From assembly GCA_032433765.1 (NCBI GenBank), contig JAVIAB010000051.1, forward strand, positions 79,444,244 to 79,508,243: a stretch of 64,000 nucleotides of DNA. The letters run 5' to 3'. Shown here piece after piece: positions 20,541-32,629 of this stretch. Every line of letters starts with the position of its first letter. The first letter of the stretch is position 1. Origin of the DNA: Megaustenia siamemsis (Eukaryota > Mollusca > Gastropoda > Stylommatophora > Ariophantidae). The notes beneath the pieces were generated by a model. It saw only the letters and a list, made by a program, of their open reading frames with translations, was not told the DNA's origin and ran no database searches. A program made the position numbers and the translations under genes.

Positions 20541-21689
20541 TCTAAATATAGATAGAAAGTCTTTCAATCGATGGATAGGACAGAACTTTGCCTCAGCAGA
20601 GGCGACGGTCAAGCAAGGAAGAAAAATGAAAGTTGATGATTTTGACAAAGATGTTATTAGACGTGAAATTTTGAAAGTGGTGTGAATCGAATCAACTTGT
20701 TAGACTGAGCAAACTTAAAGTTCGGCTGCAATTAGAATGTGATGTTGAAATCTCAAAAAAACGACTCTTTTGAAGATCGTAAGAGGCGTTGGTTTCACTT
20801 TTCGAAAATCTGCCAGTGGTATAAATATTATTTGTGAAAAACCACACCTAATAGCTGCCCGAAGCAAATACCTGAGGCAGATCCATGAGCGACGAATGGA
20901 ATGCTACGATATAGTATATTTGGATGAAACGTGGGTCAATGCTCATCATACATATGAGAAAGAATGGCAATCAGTTGACAGAGAAAATGAAAGAAGGATT
21001 TCCAGCAGCAAAGGACAACGCATTATATTGGTACATGCTGACAGTAGAGAGAATGGTCTTGTTAATGACGCACTACTTATTTTTCAATCAAAGTCTACAG
21101 AAAATAGGGGCTACCACACTGAAATGAATGGACGAATTTTCAGAGATTGGATAAAGAACACTCTGCTCCCCATTCTGGATAGACCTTCATGTATTGTAAT
21201 GGACAATTCATCCTATCATAATGCGGTAGCACTGGTGGACAAAGTTCCTAATTCGTCAAGCACAAAATATCAAATCATTACATGGCTTAGAAAAGAAAAT
21301 GTTTCCTTTCAAAACACCCGGTTAAAACCAGAGGTGTTGCAACTTGTTAGACAAACTAAGAAGACAAAGTTATATCAAATTGATAAAAATAATTGCAAAG
21401 TAGGGCCACACATCTCTTCGCCTCTCACCTTATCATTTGCATCTCAACCCAATAGAACTTGTGTGGGTTAAAGTCAAAGGGCAAGTTGCTGCGCAGAACA
21501 CGACGTTTAAAATATGTTGATGTTAAAGAATTGACGCGTGATGCCCTCTCAACGATAGACATTGAATACTGGAGAAAATGTGACGACCATGTGATCAGAG
21601 AAGAGGAACATTACTGGCAACGAGATGGATTGCAATTTGTCCAACCGATAACTGTTGTTAACCTCTTAGAGACTTCTGATTCGGAATGA
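20541..21689 (+). pseudogene. Tc1/mariner-superfamily transposase, DD82E/Sailor-like, broken
   Basis: DDE transposase that would cut and paste DNA with its own terminal repeats. An N-terminal helix-turn-helix-like part (KMKVDDFDKDVIRREI, then LRLSKLKVRLQLE-type residues in another frame) is followed by YDIVYLDETWVNAHHT (first Asp), IVMDNSSYHN (second Asp, about 21202) and NPIELVW (Glu codon about 21455, seen only after a frame change). There are about 83 residues between the second Asp and the Glu, far more than the 34-37 of classic mariner/Tc1 and close to the published DD82E group. At least four indels (near 20686, 20772, 21400-21450 and 21510) break it. It ends LLETSDSE at 21689. Terminal inverted repeats were not found by eye. 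Confidence 0.8.
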
Positions 21690-22257
21690 CATATGTATGA
21701 CATGTGCACAATTTTGTTGATGACACTCTTACTATTTGCTGACTATGTGTGTGTTTGATGTTCTGGTTGTTCCATATATTTTGTTGATGACAAGCTTGCT
21801 ATTTGGCGAATATGTGTGTTTGATACTTTGCTCAAAGTTTACTTATCTCTATGACGAAGATATAAAATCACATTAAAAATTGTGCCCTCTTCAGTGTGAT
21901 ACGGATACGCCTTTGGCTTGCATTGTTAGAAAATTAACATAATTTACAGTAAAATCTAATGTTTAGAACACGCGGTTTGATATATTCCTAAAATTAAACA
22001 ACAAAAAATTATTTGTGCAAAAATCAGACTACTTTTTGTACTAAACGTTATAACATCTGAAGGTCGGTGGGAAAAAAAAAGATTTTATGAAAAAGAATAA
22101 CAGGAATTCATCAAACAGTTTCCGAGATAATTGATCAACTCTGTGGGCACGAATTTGTGAACGAACTATAGTACCGCAATTATTTGTCTGTTCCTTTATT
22201 GTGTGTGTGTGTGTGCGTGCGAGTGTGTTTGTGCGCGCGCGCGCGTGTGTGTGTGTG
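21690..22257. other. Unassigned; short duplication and GT/GC repeat
   Basis: Two ~85-bp imperfect direct copies (ATTTTGTTGATGACA..CT near 21712 and 21779) could belong to the transposon's 3' flank. A GT/GC microsatellite lies at 22200-22258. Confidence 0.45.
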
Positions 22258-22535
22258 TGGCCTGCCTTTTGGTCTGGTATTCTCGTACCGTTTGTTGAAA
22301 GCCCTTTGAGTTGTATTTGTGATTTATGCGTGTGTGTGTGTGTCTCATCACGTGGACAAGCCATTTTATCTGCTGTTTCTTTATGTAATCAAAGGCTGGA
22401 ATTATTTCTAGCGTTTCTTTTAGTATTTCATTTCCTGATCTTATCTCTCGAGATGTTTCATGTCATATGTCTAATACATTTAATCTTGGTAGTGCTTATT
22501 TCTCTCTCGTTGAGTCTGGCACTTAGTCCTTAGTT
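22258..22535 (-). mobile_element. LINE family 5, 3'-part fragment (inverted)
   Basis: Shares with 46740-47262 the minus-strand blocks for MTGNNLKD-like residues and an FGLV-like segment (plus-strand strings such as CATTTTATCTGCTGTTTCTT). Decayed. Confidence 0.6.
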
Positions 22536-23083
22536 CATTTGTAGAACAACATTGGGAGGAGATCCACGTACAGATCAAAGTGTTTCATGGTTCTGTCTTT
22601 AACAGCTTCTTCTGCAACATGACCCCGATATGATATCCACATGATATTTCTAACAAAACTCATTTGTCAGAACGTGTATTTTTTATCAGCAGTCTTGCTG
22701 TTACGATCTACGCCTCAGAAGCGTAAACAGAGATTGAATGTGATAAGGGAGCGTACCAGTAAAATGTTTGAGTGAATGTAAATATTTACATATTTGCCTC
22801 AGTTGTGTCAAGGTTGCTGAGAGGTTTGCAATATTGTAAAGCTGTTTCACATGTTGAGTCCACATCAGAGAAAACTGAATCCAAATATTAAAAAGCTGGT
22901 CAACAGAGAGTTAGCAATGTTTAAACAGCTTGAAATAAAAAAAAAATAAAGCCTCAATCGTGATGTAAAGGGAAAATGGGGTTTGCACATACACTTATCT
23001 TGACCACAGGCATATGGTTTTTAGCAATATGTTTATCACTACTTCAGGTTGTCTTTCTTTCCCAGTCAAAATATCTGGTATCC
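22536..23083. other. Unassigned; possible LINE scrap
   Basis: Near 22690-22725 TIYASEA recalls the TYASEAW motif of LINE C-termini. Otherwise nothing is recognised. Confidence 0.35.
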
Positions 23084-23090
23084 ATTCAAG

Positions 23091-23356
23091 AAAAGGGAGC
23101 CGCGATAGCTCAGTGGTTAGTGAACTGGACTACAAAAGACAAGAGGTAGGGTTCGATCTCAACAGACAGCGTCCGGTTCACCCAGCCTTAAAATGGGTAC
23201 CGGAGTTTTTTTCTGGGAAAGTAAAGCGGCACGGGCGTAATACCGACCACATTACCCCAAAAATCATGTGCCGAATGTCTGTTAAATTTATGGACACTAA
23301 CACCATATTCCCTATACGCCACTTGGCGTGACGGGGGTACTTTACCTTTTTTTACT
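23091..23356 (+). mobile_element. Main tRNA-derived SINE, full-length
   Basis: Starts GGGAGCCGCGATAGCTCAG, with the B box GGTTCGATCTC. It ends CACTTGGCGTGACGGGGG and TACTTTACC plus T-run. ATTCAAGA-type target duplication at 23084 and 23357. Confidence 0.9.
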
Positions 23357-23363
23357 ATTCAAG

Positions 23364-23734
23364 ATAGGGTGAACCTAGAAGCCGGTCGGTCAGTGGAAAG
23401 CACCCGACCTTGAGTTACCTGAAGTCAGGATTTCTTGTCAGACGTGTCTTGCTTTTCAGTCCTGTTTCCCTCGTCCGATAAGGTATTTACCTTATTATTG
23501 AAAGTGTTGAAAACAAGGTGTTACATTGTTGTATCCTGCTTTTTTGTGTGAAAAAAAAAATTCCTTATTTTTCAGATTGAGTGACCTATTCTCTTGTTTG
23601 TGGACTGACAACCCAACTCGACACCTTGTTCCTGGTAGCCCAGTTCATTAATCAATGCTCTACCGAAGCTTTGGATATATGGACAGAACATTAATCACGT
23701 TTGTTAGTTATATATCTATATTATATTACTATGT
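23364..23734. other. Unassigned intergenic sequence
   Basis: No gene or clear element. Confidence 0.4.
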
Positions 23735-24212
23735 AATCCATTTTTGACAATAGAAACAAGAAAGAGAGTTCTTAAATGTTATGTAAAGCCAGTCTTAACA
23801 TATGGATGTGAATCATGGACAATATGACAACAGACAAGAAACTCACTGAGTCTGTAGAAATGTGGTTTTACAGAAGAATGTTGAGAACACCATGGACAGC
23901 TAAGAAGAGTAATGAAAGCGTTCTGAATGAGACCAAAGCAAAAAGATAGCTAATTTCCAATATTGGGAAGAAACAATCATCATTTTTGGCCATGTAATGA
24001 GAAGAGAACAACTGGAATATATTGTAACAACTGGAAAAAATTGAGGGACGGAGAGATAGAGGGAAGCAAAGAGAAAAAATGCCAGACTGCTTAAGAGAAT
24101 GGCTTGGCAGAAGGTCAACAACATAAATTATAAATAACTGTCAGGATCGAAAGTTGTGGAGAGACATGATCACCTACGTCAGCAGGCCCGGTACTTGATG
24201 ATGATGATGATG
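23735..24212 (+). mobile_element. LINE family 2 relative, 3'-end fragment
   Basis: Reads through LTYGCESWTI, MWFYRRMLRTPWTAKKSNES and RREQLEYIVTTG with several stops, and ends KLWRDMITY..RPGT and GATGATGATGATG. Very close to 39160-39715 and 56003-56255. Confidence 0.82.
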
Positions 24213-24420
24213 GTATTATATTAGTATATATCTATATTATATTATGATATATATACATATTATATTATTATATATCTATATTATATTATTATATATCTAT
24301 ATTATATTATATATCTATATTATATTATTATATATCTATATTATATTATTATATATCTATATTATATTATTATATATCTATATTATATTATTATATATCT
24401 ATATTATATTATTATATATA
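24213..24420 (+). repeat. AT-rich ~21-bp minisatellite, left part
   Basis: Repeats of TTATATATCTATATTATATTA. The array is interrupted by the 1.06-kb repeat and continues at about 25490. Confidence 0.93.
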
Positions 24421-25482
24421 TGGACTTCCGTTTCCATGATGGCGGAATTAAGTCACGTTCTCTCGATTGCTGTAGAAATTGCTTTGGAATCTGATCAATT
24501 TCGGCTTTCCGTTGCAATTTTCTGCATTCAAGTCGAAATGATGTTCTACTTATCATATCTACGCCAATGAATTGGCGTTGCACGCACGGCAATACTCCGT
24601 TTTGACAAATCAAGTTTTGTGAATGCGACCTCCCACCTTCTAGTGTTGATCTGCATTTTACGTCACACTGAGTGCTGTTCAATTATCGTTGTTGGAGCTG
24701 TTTGCCGCAAGTTATTTACAATTTCCAACGCATTAATGTGGTGGGCTCCGTCAAGTCAGCCGAAGTTTTATCTCTTTGTGGAATTGGTACCATGTTTCGT
24801 TCGTTGTAGACTGCATTCACTAGAGTAATCATGAATCCATGGGCGCAGCCATTTTGTGCGTGCTACGTCATCATAATGGCTCATTGTGTGTCCCAAGACC
24901 GACCATGTGCTAATCTTGCGATCTGTTGTTTGGTGTGCAACGGGGATAATCTGACGACGAACTGTGTTTTGTATGTTCGGAGTTGGAGTCAAACACGATG
25001 TCCTATCATCATCAGGCGCTATACATTTAAATATTTGACGATCATCATTTTCAGGAGAACGTGAACTTCAGGGCAATATGGTGGATAGGCGGCAGGAACC
25101 ATTGAAGGCTATGTCTGAAAGGTGTTCCTGGTTTCAGTTTCCTCATATTCCAAGTCCGGCTTGTTGCAGGAGCTACTGAGTTAAGTGCTCTGTGCACACC
25201 GTGAGCGGTGTGTTTCATCCGTTTTGATCACGTTCCGATATTCCAATTGTTTACGATGAATGCTGATATCGTATGACAGGGAACAGTTGGCCGTGTTCAC
25301 TTCTGTGCGGTTTCGCCTTGTGTCTTTTGGCGTGTGCTGAGACTGCTATGATGGGGACTATAGCTACCTTTCTTTGTTTGGGAGATGAGTTAGTAATTAG
25401 GATGATTCCACTGACACGGGCGGTTGAGCAATTATGGATTTTAATTCGTTTGCAGTGATACCGGGGCCTTCCATAACCAAAT
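24421..25482 (+). repeat. Unclassified 1.06-kb dispersed repeat, copy 1
   Basis: From GGACTTCCGTTTCCATGATG to GGCCTTCCATAACC. The whole block recurs in inverted orientation at 43255-44310, including internal landmarks TGGATTTTAATTCGTTTGCA (here near 25434-25455) and CAATATGG.GG. No long ORF or transposase motif in either copy. Ends with TATGGA-like similarity but no firm terminal inverted repeat. Probably a non-autonomous element. Confidence 0.8.
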
Positions 25483-25489
25483 AATCAAA

Positions 25490-25605
25490 TATATTATCAT
25501 ATTATTATATATCTATATTGTATTATTATCTATAGTACATTATTATATATCTATATTATATTATTATATACCCATATTATATTATTATATATCAAATAGT
25601 CTGGT
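25490..25605 (+). repeat. AT-rich minisatellite, right part
   Basis: Same TATTATATATCTATATT-type units as 24213-24420, more degenerate. Confidence 0.85.
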
Positions 25606-25797
25606 CTTTATACCCTTTGTTTTTGAATCTATCAACAAACAAACATGCAGGTCGTTTTCACATGAAAGGTCCGCTAAATTTGTAAGACTTTATCGGCCAC
25701 TGAATTTTCAGTTTTCTTACATCCTGTTCTTTTTTTAATTTAAATAATAATTAATAGTACATTATAAATATTTTATAAATAATAGTTATAATATAAC

Positions 25798-25908
25798 CTT
25801 CATCATCATCGTGTGCAATACCAGTTGGCGTAGGTGATCATGTCCTACCACAATCTTCTATCCACAGTGCATTATATCAGTTCTGTTGTTGACTGTTTTC
25901 TATTCCGT
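25798..25908 (-). mobile_element. LINE family 2, 3'-end fragment (inverted)
   Basis: Starts CATCATCATCGTGTGC and reads on the minus strand as the RRLW..DMITYAN.Y end of family 2. Directly followed by an A-run and a SINE. Confidence 0.75.
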
Positions 25909-25917
25909 AAAAAAAAA

Positions 25918-26123
25918 AAAAAAAGTAAAGTACCCCCGTCACGCCAAGTGGCGTATAGGGAATATGGTGTTAGTGACCATAAATTTTACAGACCTTCGGC
26001 ACATGATTTTTGGTGTAATATGGTTGGTACTTCGCCCGTACCGCTTTACTTTCCCAGAGAAAAATCAGATACCCATTAAAGGCTGTGTGAACCTGGAAGC
26101 CGCCGGTTGGGATCGAACCCTAG
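25918..26123 (-). mobile_element. Main tRNA-derived SINE, lacking its tRNA head start
   Basis: Body and 3' end are present (GTCACGCCAAGTGGCG); the copy stops just after the B-box complement (GATCGAACCC), so the A-box end is missing. Confidence 0.85.
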
Positions 26124-26139
26124 TGATGGCATCAAGCTA

Positions 26140-26465
26140 TCTAGTATCTTAATGATGGCTACCATGTAGCACAATTCCGCTCTGTCTCTTGCTTTGATTA
26201 TGCAAGTTGTCATATGCTGATTTGTACATTTTTTTATGTTACTTGTCCATGTTAGTTTTGGTCTGCCTTTGCCTCTTTTACCTTATATTTTCGCTTCTAA
26301 GATTACTTTTAGTAGGCTACTGTGTCTTATAACATATAACAAAATTATCATTTGTCTTGTTTGAATTGTTTTAGTTGTTTTAAGACTTCATCGTTTATTT
26401 TATTTTCTTGTCCTCGTGTTATTTGTTTTGGTGTTAGTATATTTTTCATGGCATTAAAATACAAA
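26140..26465 (-). mobile_element. LINE family 1, 3'-end fragment (inverted)
   Basis: Same minus-strand blocks as 9487-9890 (GGCTACCATG.AGC, then TTTGGTCTGCCTTTGCCTC). Decayed. Confidence 0.7.
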
Positions 26466-26529
26466 TATTACAGAATCTGTACTTTGTCTTTGTCTAAAAA
26501 ACTTCACAAACATGGACAGGTCAAAAAAA

Positions 26530-26620
26530 ATGTTGAACTCCAATGTTAAGTCAGTCTTATTATATGGCTGTGAAACATGGAGAACAACAAAAATGACAAT
26601 CATGAAGATGACAATATTGA
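26530..26620 (+). mobile_element. LINE family 3, short internal fragment
   Basis: Reads SNVKSVLLYGCETWRTTKMT, matching the family 3 C-terminal region. Confidence 0.7.
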
Positions 26621-27035
26621 GTTATTAAGTAAAATTATTAGAAATTATTCAAACAAGACAAATTATTTATTTAATATTGTGGGAATATAACAGAATGGCT
26701 GCATGCTGAACACAGTCTTAATACAGACAAAAATAATATGTATTAATGGAATTTGTCAAAATATTAATGTTGGCTTTTAACATCAAGAAACTGAATGGAG
26801 ATTCTTTTTCACCTCATCCTTCAAGATTCACTAGATTAGTGGGCGTTGAAGGATACACCGTGTCGCTGTTTGCGTCAGTTGCGCCTTACAGCTTGATACA
26901 CACGTCTTCGACGCGGGTAGATTTGTAACAATTTATGCAGAAGTAGTAGCCATTTTGACCTTTACAATTTTTAATTGCTATGTATTCTTTAACATGTACA
27001 GACACATGGAAACTCGTTTTTTTTTCCGCCATTAT
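26621..27035. other. Unassigned intergenic sequence
   Basis: No gene recognised. Confidence 0.4.
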
Positions 27036-27310
27036 CCAAGAGGTCTAGGCATCGTCACACACAACTCGAGGAAGAGGTGAGGGTAAAGTCACAAAGAAAT
27101 CACGGATTTGAAGTAAAAAAAAACCTCCCCTTTTGTGGGGTCTGTGGTGGGTTTCAAACCCGGGACCTTCTTGTCCAAATGTTGACATCTTATCTCTATA
27201 CCACCCAGACTGGAGATTAATCACAGAGCGTACCTTGAATACAGGAGTCAGAGTGTAATGATACTCCATGTTAGTCAGTCTTAAATGCAGGGGCGGCACA
27301 CACACGTACA
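27036..27310 (-). mobile_element. Possible SINE of another family
   Basis: The minus strand carries a B-box-like GGTCCCGGGTTTGAAACCC about 45 bases after GGTATAGAGATAAGATG (A-box-like). Head-like, but only one copy is seen here. Confidence 0.4.
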
Positions 27311-27733
27311 CAATCGCTCCTATTTTCTATCCACTTAGATGCCCCCATTTAAAACTTTTTTTCCCATTTTAAGTACTCAAATTTCCTATTTATTACTTAC
27401 ATTTGTTCAATTCTCTAATTGTATACTTTCTAATTTCAAACACTCCTAATTCCTTTTTCTCCTTTCCATTTTTAATTCTGCAATTTCTTACCGCCCATTC
27501 CCCAGTTCAAACGAACTCAACAAATAAACATCAGCATGTTCCTTCAAAGATTCTACTTGACTGAGATGTCTGCGACCTTTATCAGAATTAAAGATCAAGG
27601 GGAGAAACAGTTGAAAGACAGATGCTATATTCGTAATAAAGAAAACGGAATTCTGAAAAAAGTAAATTTAAAGTAAATTAAATATTTGTCTGTCAATAGC
27701 GCTGAAACAGATAGAGTAATGTTATTCAAGTAA

Positions 27734-28282
<549 letters not shown>

Positions 28283-28765
28283 CCCGTACTTTTATCATGC
28301 TCATTAATTGCACGTGAGTATATGTTGTCGCTAATCTATACTATTTCTTTCTTTACCCGTGCCTCGTGAATAGTGCAGTAAAGCATTTGGTGATTACAGC
28401 TTTTGTCCCATTCGCACATCAAGACCCATGCAATCGTGTGCCAAGTTATTTGAACAAAACAAACATACAGTACAATATTTAAAGTTCAATAGTATCATAA
28501 CAACAACAGTGGCTTTGATACAAATGTCGTCTTTACAGACTCAAACAACAGGTAAAGAGGCCCCAACAGCAGGTTTGCTAAGGAGATCGTCGAGACTAAC
28601 AAAGTCTTTAGTCCCTTCTTCAGCATAGCAAGGCCGACACGAACAGGCTATTGCTTCCTTAAATGGGACCCTTATGCTCTGGCCATTGCTACAGGGGAGC
28701 AAAGCCACAGACACCATGAATCGTAAGGGCTGACAACAGCTGAAACAATAGAAAAGGTAGGTTTA
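28283..28765. other. Unassigned intergenic sequence
   Basis: No recognised gene. The 66-codon frame at 28428-28628 shows no motif. Confidence 0.4.
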
Positions 28766-28950
28766 CTGTCAATTACAGTTAAGAATAATTACTAGTCAAA
28801 CGACAATAGTGTATCTGTCAATTACAGTTAAGAATAATTACTAGTCAAACGACAATAGTGTATCTGTCAATTACAGTTAAGAATAATTACTAGTCAAACG
28901 ACAATAGTATATCTGTCAATTACAGTTAACGATAATTACTAATCAGTCCT
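28766..28950 (+). repeat. 49-bp minisatellite, ~3.7 copies
   Basis: Units contain TCAATTACAGTTAAG and ACTAGTCAAACGACAATAG. The last unit is diverged. Confidence 0.93.
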
Positions 28951-29059
28951 ACTTATTTCCTTCCTCATTTCCCTTTCAGTGTAGACAGGTGGATAGCAGC
29001 ATATGTTGTTCGTGGATAATTTTGCAAATAGGAAAGAAGAAAATTGATTAATTCTAAAC

Positions 29060-29425
29060 AAAATGCTACAGAAAAATCCTTAAGATACCTTGGATAATGA
29101 AAAAGGGTACTGAAGGCATACTAACAGGGTTAAACATTAAAAAGAATTGGCTTATAATCAACATTCTACAGATTAAATTTTAATACTATGGATTTGTCAA
29201 AAGACACAACGTGTTAGAAAGAACAATAATGGAAGGCATGGTTCCTGGGCGATGTATCAGGGACAGACCAAGAAGAAGGTGGTTTCAAGACATCAAGGAG
29301 ATCTTGAACATGACAACAGAAGAAGTGGGAGATCTGGTTAGAGACATAGATTCTTTCACACAGGCTGTGGTGAATCAACGTTCTACAAAGGACATGCGAT
29401 CTGATGATGATATTGAAAGGAGATA
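29060..29425 (+). pseudogene. LINE family 6, 3'-end fragment
   Basis: CYRKILKIPWI..., then (29211-29400) LERTIMEGMVPG, RDRPRRRWFQDIKE and VGDLVRDIDSF, ending near GATGATGAT. This C-terminus is the source type for the 61-bp array at 49.3 kb. Confidence 0.75.
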
Positions 29426-29429
29426 TAGT

Positions 29430-29744
29430 CTCAAATATTTTGCTGTCTCTTTGGCTTCTTCTACTGTCCCGTTTCCCTGTGATGTTTTAAACCAGTGAGA
29501 GGCCGGAGAAGTCAACATGGGACCAAAGTATTTATTCAGAGAAACCAAAAACAGAGAGACCAAAAACATAAAAATTAAAACAGAGAGACCAAACATGGAA
29601 GGTATCACATATCACAATTAATGTCTAAACAGTGACAAGCAAATGATGAGATAAAAATCGAGCTCATTGCTTTACATCAGGAGATGAGCAGAGCGTGAAA
29701 GTATATCATAGATTTGTATAACAACTTATATGTTCTTCTACCTT
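29430..29744. other. Unassigned intergenic sequence
   Basis: Contains two short GAGAGACCAAA direct repeats (29550-29595). No gene. Confidence 0.4.
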
Positions 29745-30645
29745 TTTAGCTCCCAGTGGAGCATAGGTCTTCAACAAACCCTTTCCAAGTCGTTCTGTTT
29801 TTTGCAATTCTTTTAAGATCATTCCATGTCTTCCCCATCATCTTCATATGTCTTCTCCAAGAATTCCTTGGTCTTCCTCTTTGTCTTTTCCCCTGTGGAT
29901 TCCAAAAAAGGGCCTGTTGTGTAATACTCTCAGTTGGCTTCCGTTGTGTGTGTCCTATCCAACGCCATCGTCGTCGCTGTATCTCTTTATCTACTGGTGT
30001 TTGACTGGTACCTTTCCATAATTCTATGTTAGTGATTTTGTCCTGCCATTTCCATCCTTTTATTCTGCATAAGCATCCATTAATGAAACTCTGTATCTTC
30101 GTGATTGTCAATTTTGTTGTTCTCCATGTCTCACACCCATATAAAAGGACCGCTTTAACATTTGAATTGAAAATTTTTATTTTTGTATTGAATTTTGGAT
30201 TTCCATATGTTTCCCAGTGCAATGAAAGCTCCTCTTGCTTTTAATATCCTTATTTTGGTATCATTTTCTGTTCCTCCCTCTTTATCTATATTACTGCCCA
30301 GATATATGTAAGATTGTGCATCTAATAGAGGTAATTCTCCTAGTTTTATTTGGTTATTGCCAACTGTATTAATTCTCATAATGTTGGTCTTATCTCTATT
30401 AATCTTCAGTCCTAGCTGTTGTGATCTCTCATCAAGTATGCTCATTTTATCCTGCATCTGTTGATGGCTGTGTGATAGGAGAGCTATGTCATCAGCAAAG
30501 TCTAAATCATCAAGTTGTTTGGTCAGTGACCACTGGATTCCATTTCTGTTGTTTTGAGTTATTTTAATAATCCAATCTATGGCCAGGTAGAAAGAGAAAT
30601 GGAGACAGAAGGCATCCCTGCCTTACTCCTGTTCTTATTTCACCC
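29745..30645 (-). pseudogene. LINE family 3, 5'-truncated inverted copy
   Basis: Covers the same RT segment as 18101-19095. The minus strand starts near GVRQG (about 30630) and ends at the [10 protein letters not shown] and VEDLCSTGS tail (29746), with frame changes near 30200 and 30460. The two copies share most residues in overlapping parts. Confidence 0.85.
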
Positions 30646-30699
30646 ATATATGCTCGGCCGCCTATCCAGAAATGAAAGAGATTTCTGTATAGTGTCGCC

Positions 30700-30915
30700 G
30701 CAAGCATCGAAACTCAGATGCGATTCAACATTCCTCACCTTCCCAGGGTAATACCCTAGTACCCATTTCTGCCAACGGTGGGTCGACCGTGGGGTTTTTT
30801 TTTTTTTCAACCACGAGTAAAACTCACACTGCTCCCAGCGGGAATCGAACAAGGGTTGTCCGAATGTCGGTAGTCCAGTCGGGTGGTTTTCCCAACTCGG
30901 CTACCAAGGCCCATC
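30700..30915 (-). mobile_element. SINE of a second tRNA-derived family
   Basis: The minus strand has TAGCCGAGTTGGGAAAA (A box) and TGTTCGATTCCCGC (B box), then an A-run. The body is unlike the main SINE. Confidence 0.6.
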
Positions 30916-31379
30916 AAAGAGAGGAAGATCATAAAGAAGGTGGGTGCAAGATATAACAGACGAGATGGTAGAAGGCCAACAACTCGTGTAAGACAGATTA
31001 CAACTTCTAAGTGTTTGTCACTGAAGCCCAGGTCTAACAAGGACACTCTAGGTAATGATGCAATTATTTTATAATATCGTAAATGATGTTGTTTTATCTT
31101 ATATTTATTTATTTCTTTTTATTTATTCAATTTGCATTTACAGTGAGGCTAGATTACGTTGTGGATAGAAGCGTTCTATCCTGAGCTGCACGCATCGTAT
31201 TCTCTGTAATGTTTATCCAACAGAAGCTTGGACGCTCTTGTTCTCTGAAGTCACAACGGGTGCACGGTAAGCGCGGGAGCAGAGTTATTTTATTTTTATG
31301 TTAGGGTTAGCTTTTGTTTTAAGTGGTTCAAAACTATTATTTTAATGTTTTAAGAAAAGCTTCCTGGCCCTAGAGGCAA
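30916..31379. other. LINE scrap and unassigned sequence
   Basis: 30920-31010 reads RRWVQDITDEM, a LINE family 6-like C-terminal scrap. 31143-31267 lies between an acceptor-like and a donor-like site but has no support as an exon. Confidence 0.35.
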
Positions 31380-31760
31380 GAACAATAAGAAAATAACATC
31401 TGCAGAGATGAAATGTGTTAGAGGAATGACAGGAAACAGTCTGAGAGATAAGATCAGAAATGAAGAACTGAGAAAAAGCTAGGAATAGCCACAGCCATAG
31501 AATATATAATGAAACAACAGATAAAATGGTTTGGCAACGCGACAAGGCAGAAAGATCAAAACACAACACAGTGAACCTGCAGCAAACGTTGTGAGAATAC
31601 CAGACCCAAGGGTCGACCACGTAAAAGATAGATCGATGGAATATTAGAAGTACTAGGTAACATAACGGCAGCAGAGGCGAACAGAAAGCGAAATACCGCA
31701 AATTATATCTCCCCTCGACGCTGAAAGGCAGATGAGGAAGGAAAGAAGAAAAAGAAGAAG
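31380..31760 (+). mobile_element. LINE family 5, 3'-end fragment
   Basis: EMKCVRGMTGNSLRDKIRNEEL, then QIKWFGN, GRPRK-like and an A/G-rich end (AAGAAGAAAAAGAAG). Matches 46740-47262 and 22258-22535 in the inverted sense. Confidence 0.7.
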
Positions 31761-31769
31761 ATATCTCTC

Positions 31770-31885
31770 GCCTGGCGTGATACCGACCACATCACCCAAA
31801 TATGTGCCGTGGTCATAGAAAAATATGGTCACTAACACCATATTCCCCATACGTCTAGCAAGGCATGGAGGGAACCTTTATTTTA
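31770..31885 (+). mobile_element. Main SINE, degenerate 3' fragment
   Basis: Contains TGATACCGACCACATCACCC and GGTCACTAACACCATATTCC from the SINE body; head absent. Confidence 0.75.
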
Positions 31886-32629
31886 AAAAGTGTTCCTTTT
31901 TTCTTTTTTTTCGGGATTGAAATAGAACCTGAACATCTCGTGGCGACTATACTGTGCATGCGACCATTACTGTTCGGTACTATAGTCGTCTGACTGGCTC
32001 CAGAAATAGAATAAATGACAATTGTAGGTTTTTTTTAACTCTCTGTGTTTGTGTAGGGTTATGATACCTGCATATGTATATGTTGGTAGTGATGTTTCGG
32101 TGGTTATGTTACCTTCACGTGTGTATGATGTATGTTGGTGTTTCGATGTTTATGTTACCTGCACGTGTGTATGATGTTAGTGGTGTTTCGATGATCGACT
32201 TGGCTGTAGGAAGGACAGCCACCACGGCAGCCATACGACAGGACAGAAATTGTTCTGCATTGATCAGCCAGTTTCAATGGGGGCTAGATCACCGAAATAA
32301 AGAAAAAAAGCAATACAGAATTACTTTAAAAATCAAGTTCATCATTTTTTTTTATACTTCAAGAAAACATTTTTAGAAGATTACAAAAAGCATTGAAGCT
32401 ACCAAGAAGTTTGTTTCGTTTTATTATTTTTATATTTTGTATAGCCATAGAAAACCACGACTGTCTCCAGAATGCAAATTTTAGGAGAAAAGAAAGGTAA
32501 CTCACACACGTCATGTTTATTAAGTGAAACTGTGCGGTTGAAGTGAAGATCTGAAACACAGCAAGCTACAAAAGAATTGGAATCCTGGTCTAAATAAAGG
32601 ATGATGGTAGAATAAGAAGACAAAACTGA
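31886..32629. other. Unassigned, with a small ~48-bp repeat
   Basis: Three imperfect copies of a GTTATGTTACCTGCACGTG-containing unit lie at 32056-32190. No gene recognised. Confidence 0.6.

Noticed and set aside
23091..23170. Functional tRNA gene (A and B boxes)
   Set aside because: No cloverleaf with an acceptor stem; the same head occurs in a dozen SINE copies.
31143..31270. Host exon between an acceptor-like and a donor-like site
   Set aside because: Stops in the frames and no protein-like content; splice-like motifs occur by chance.
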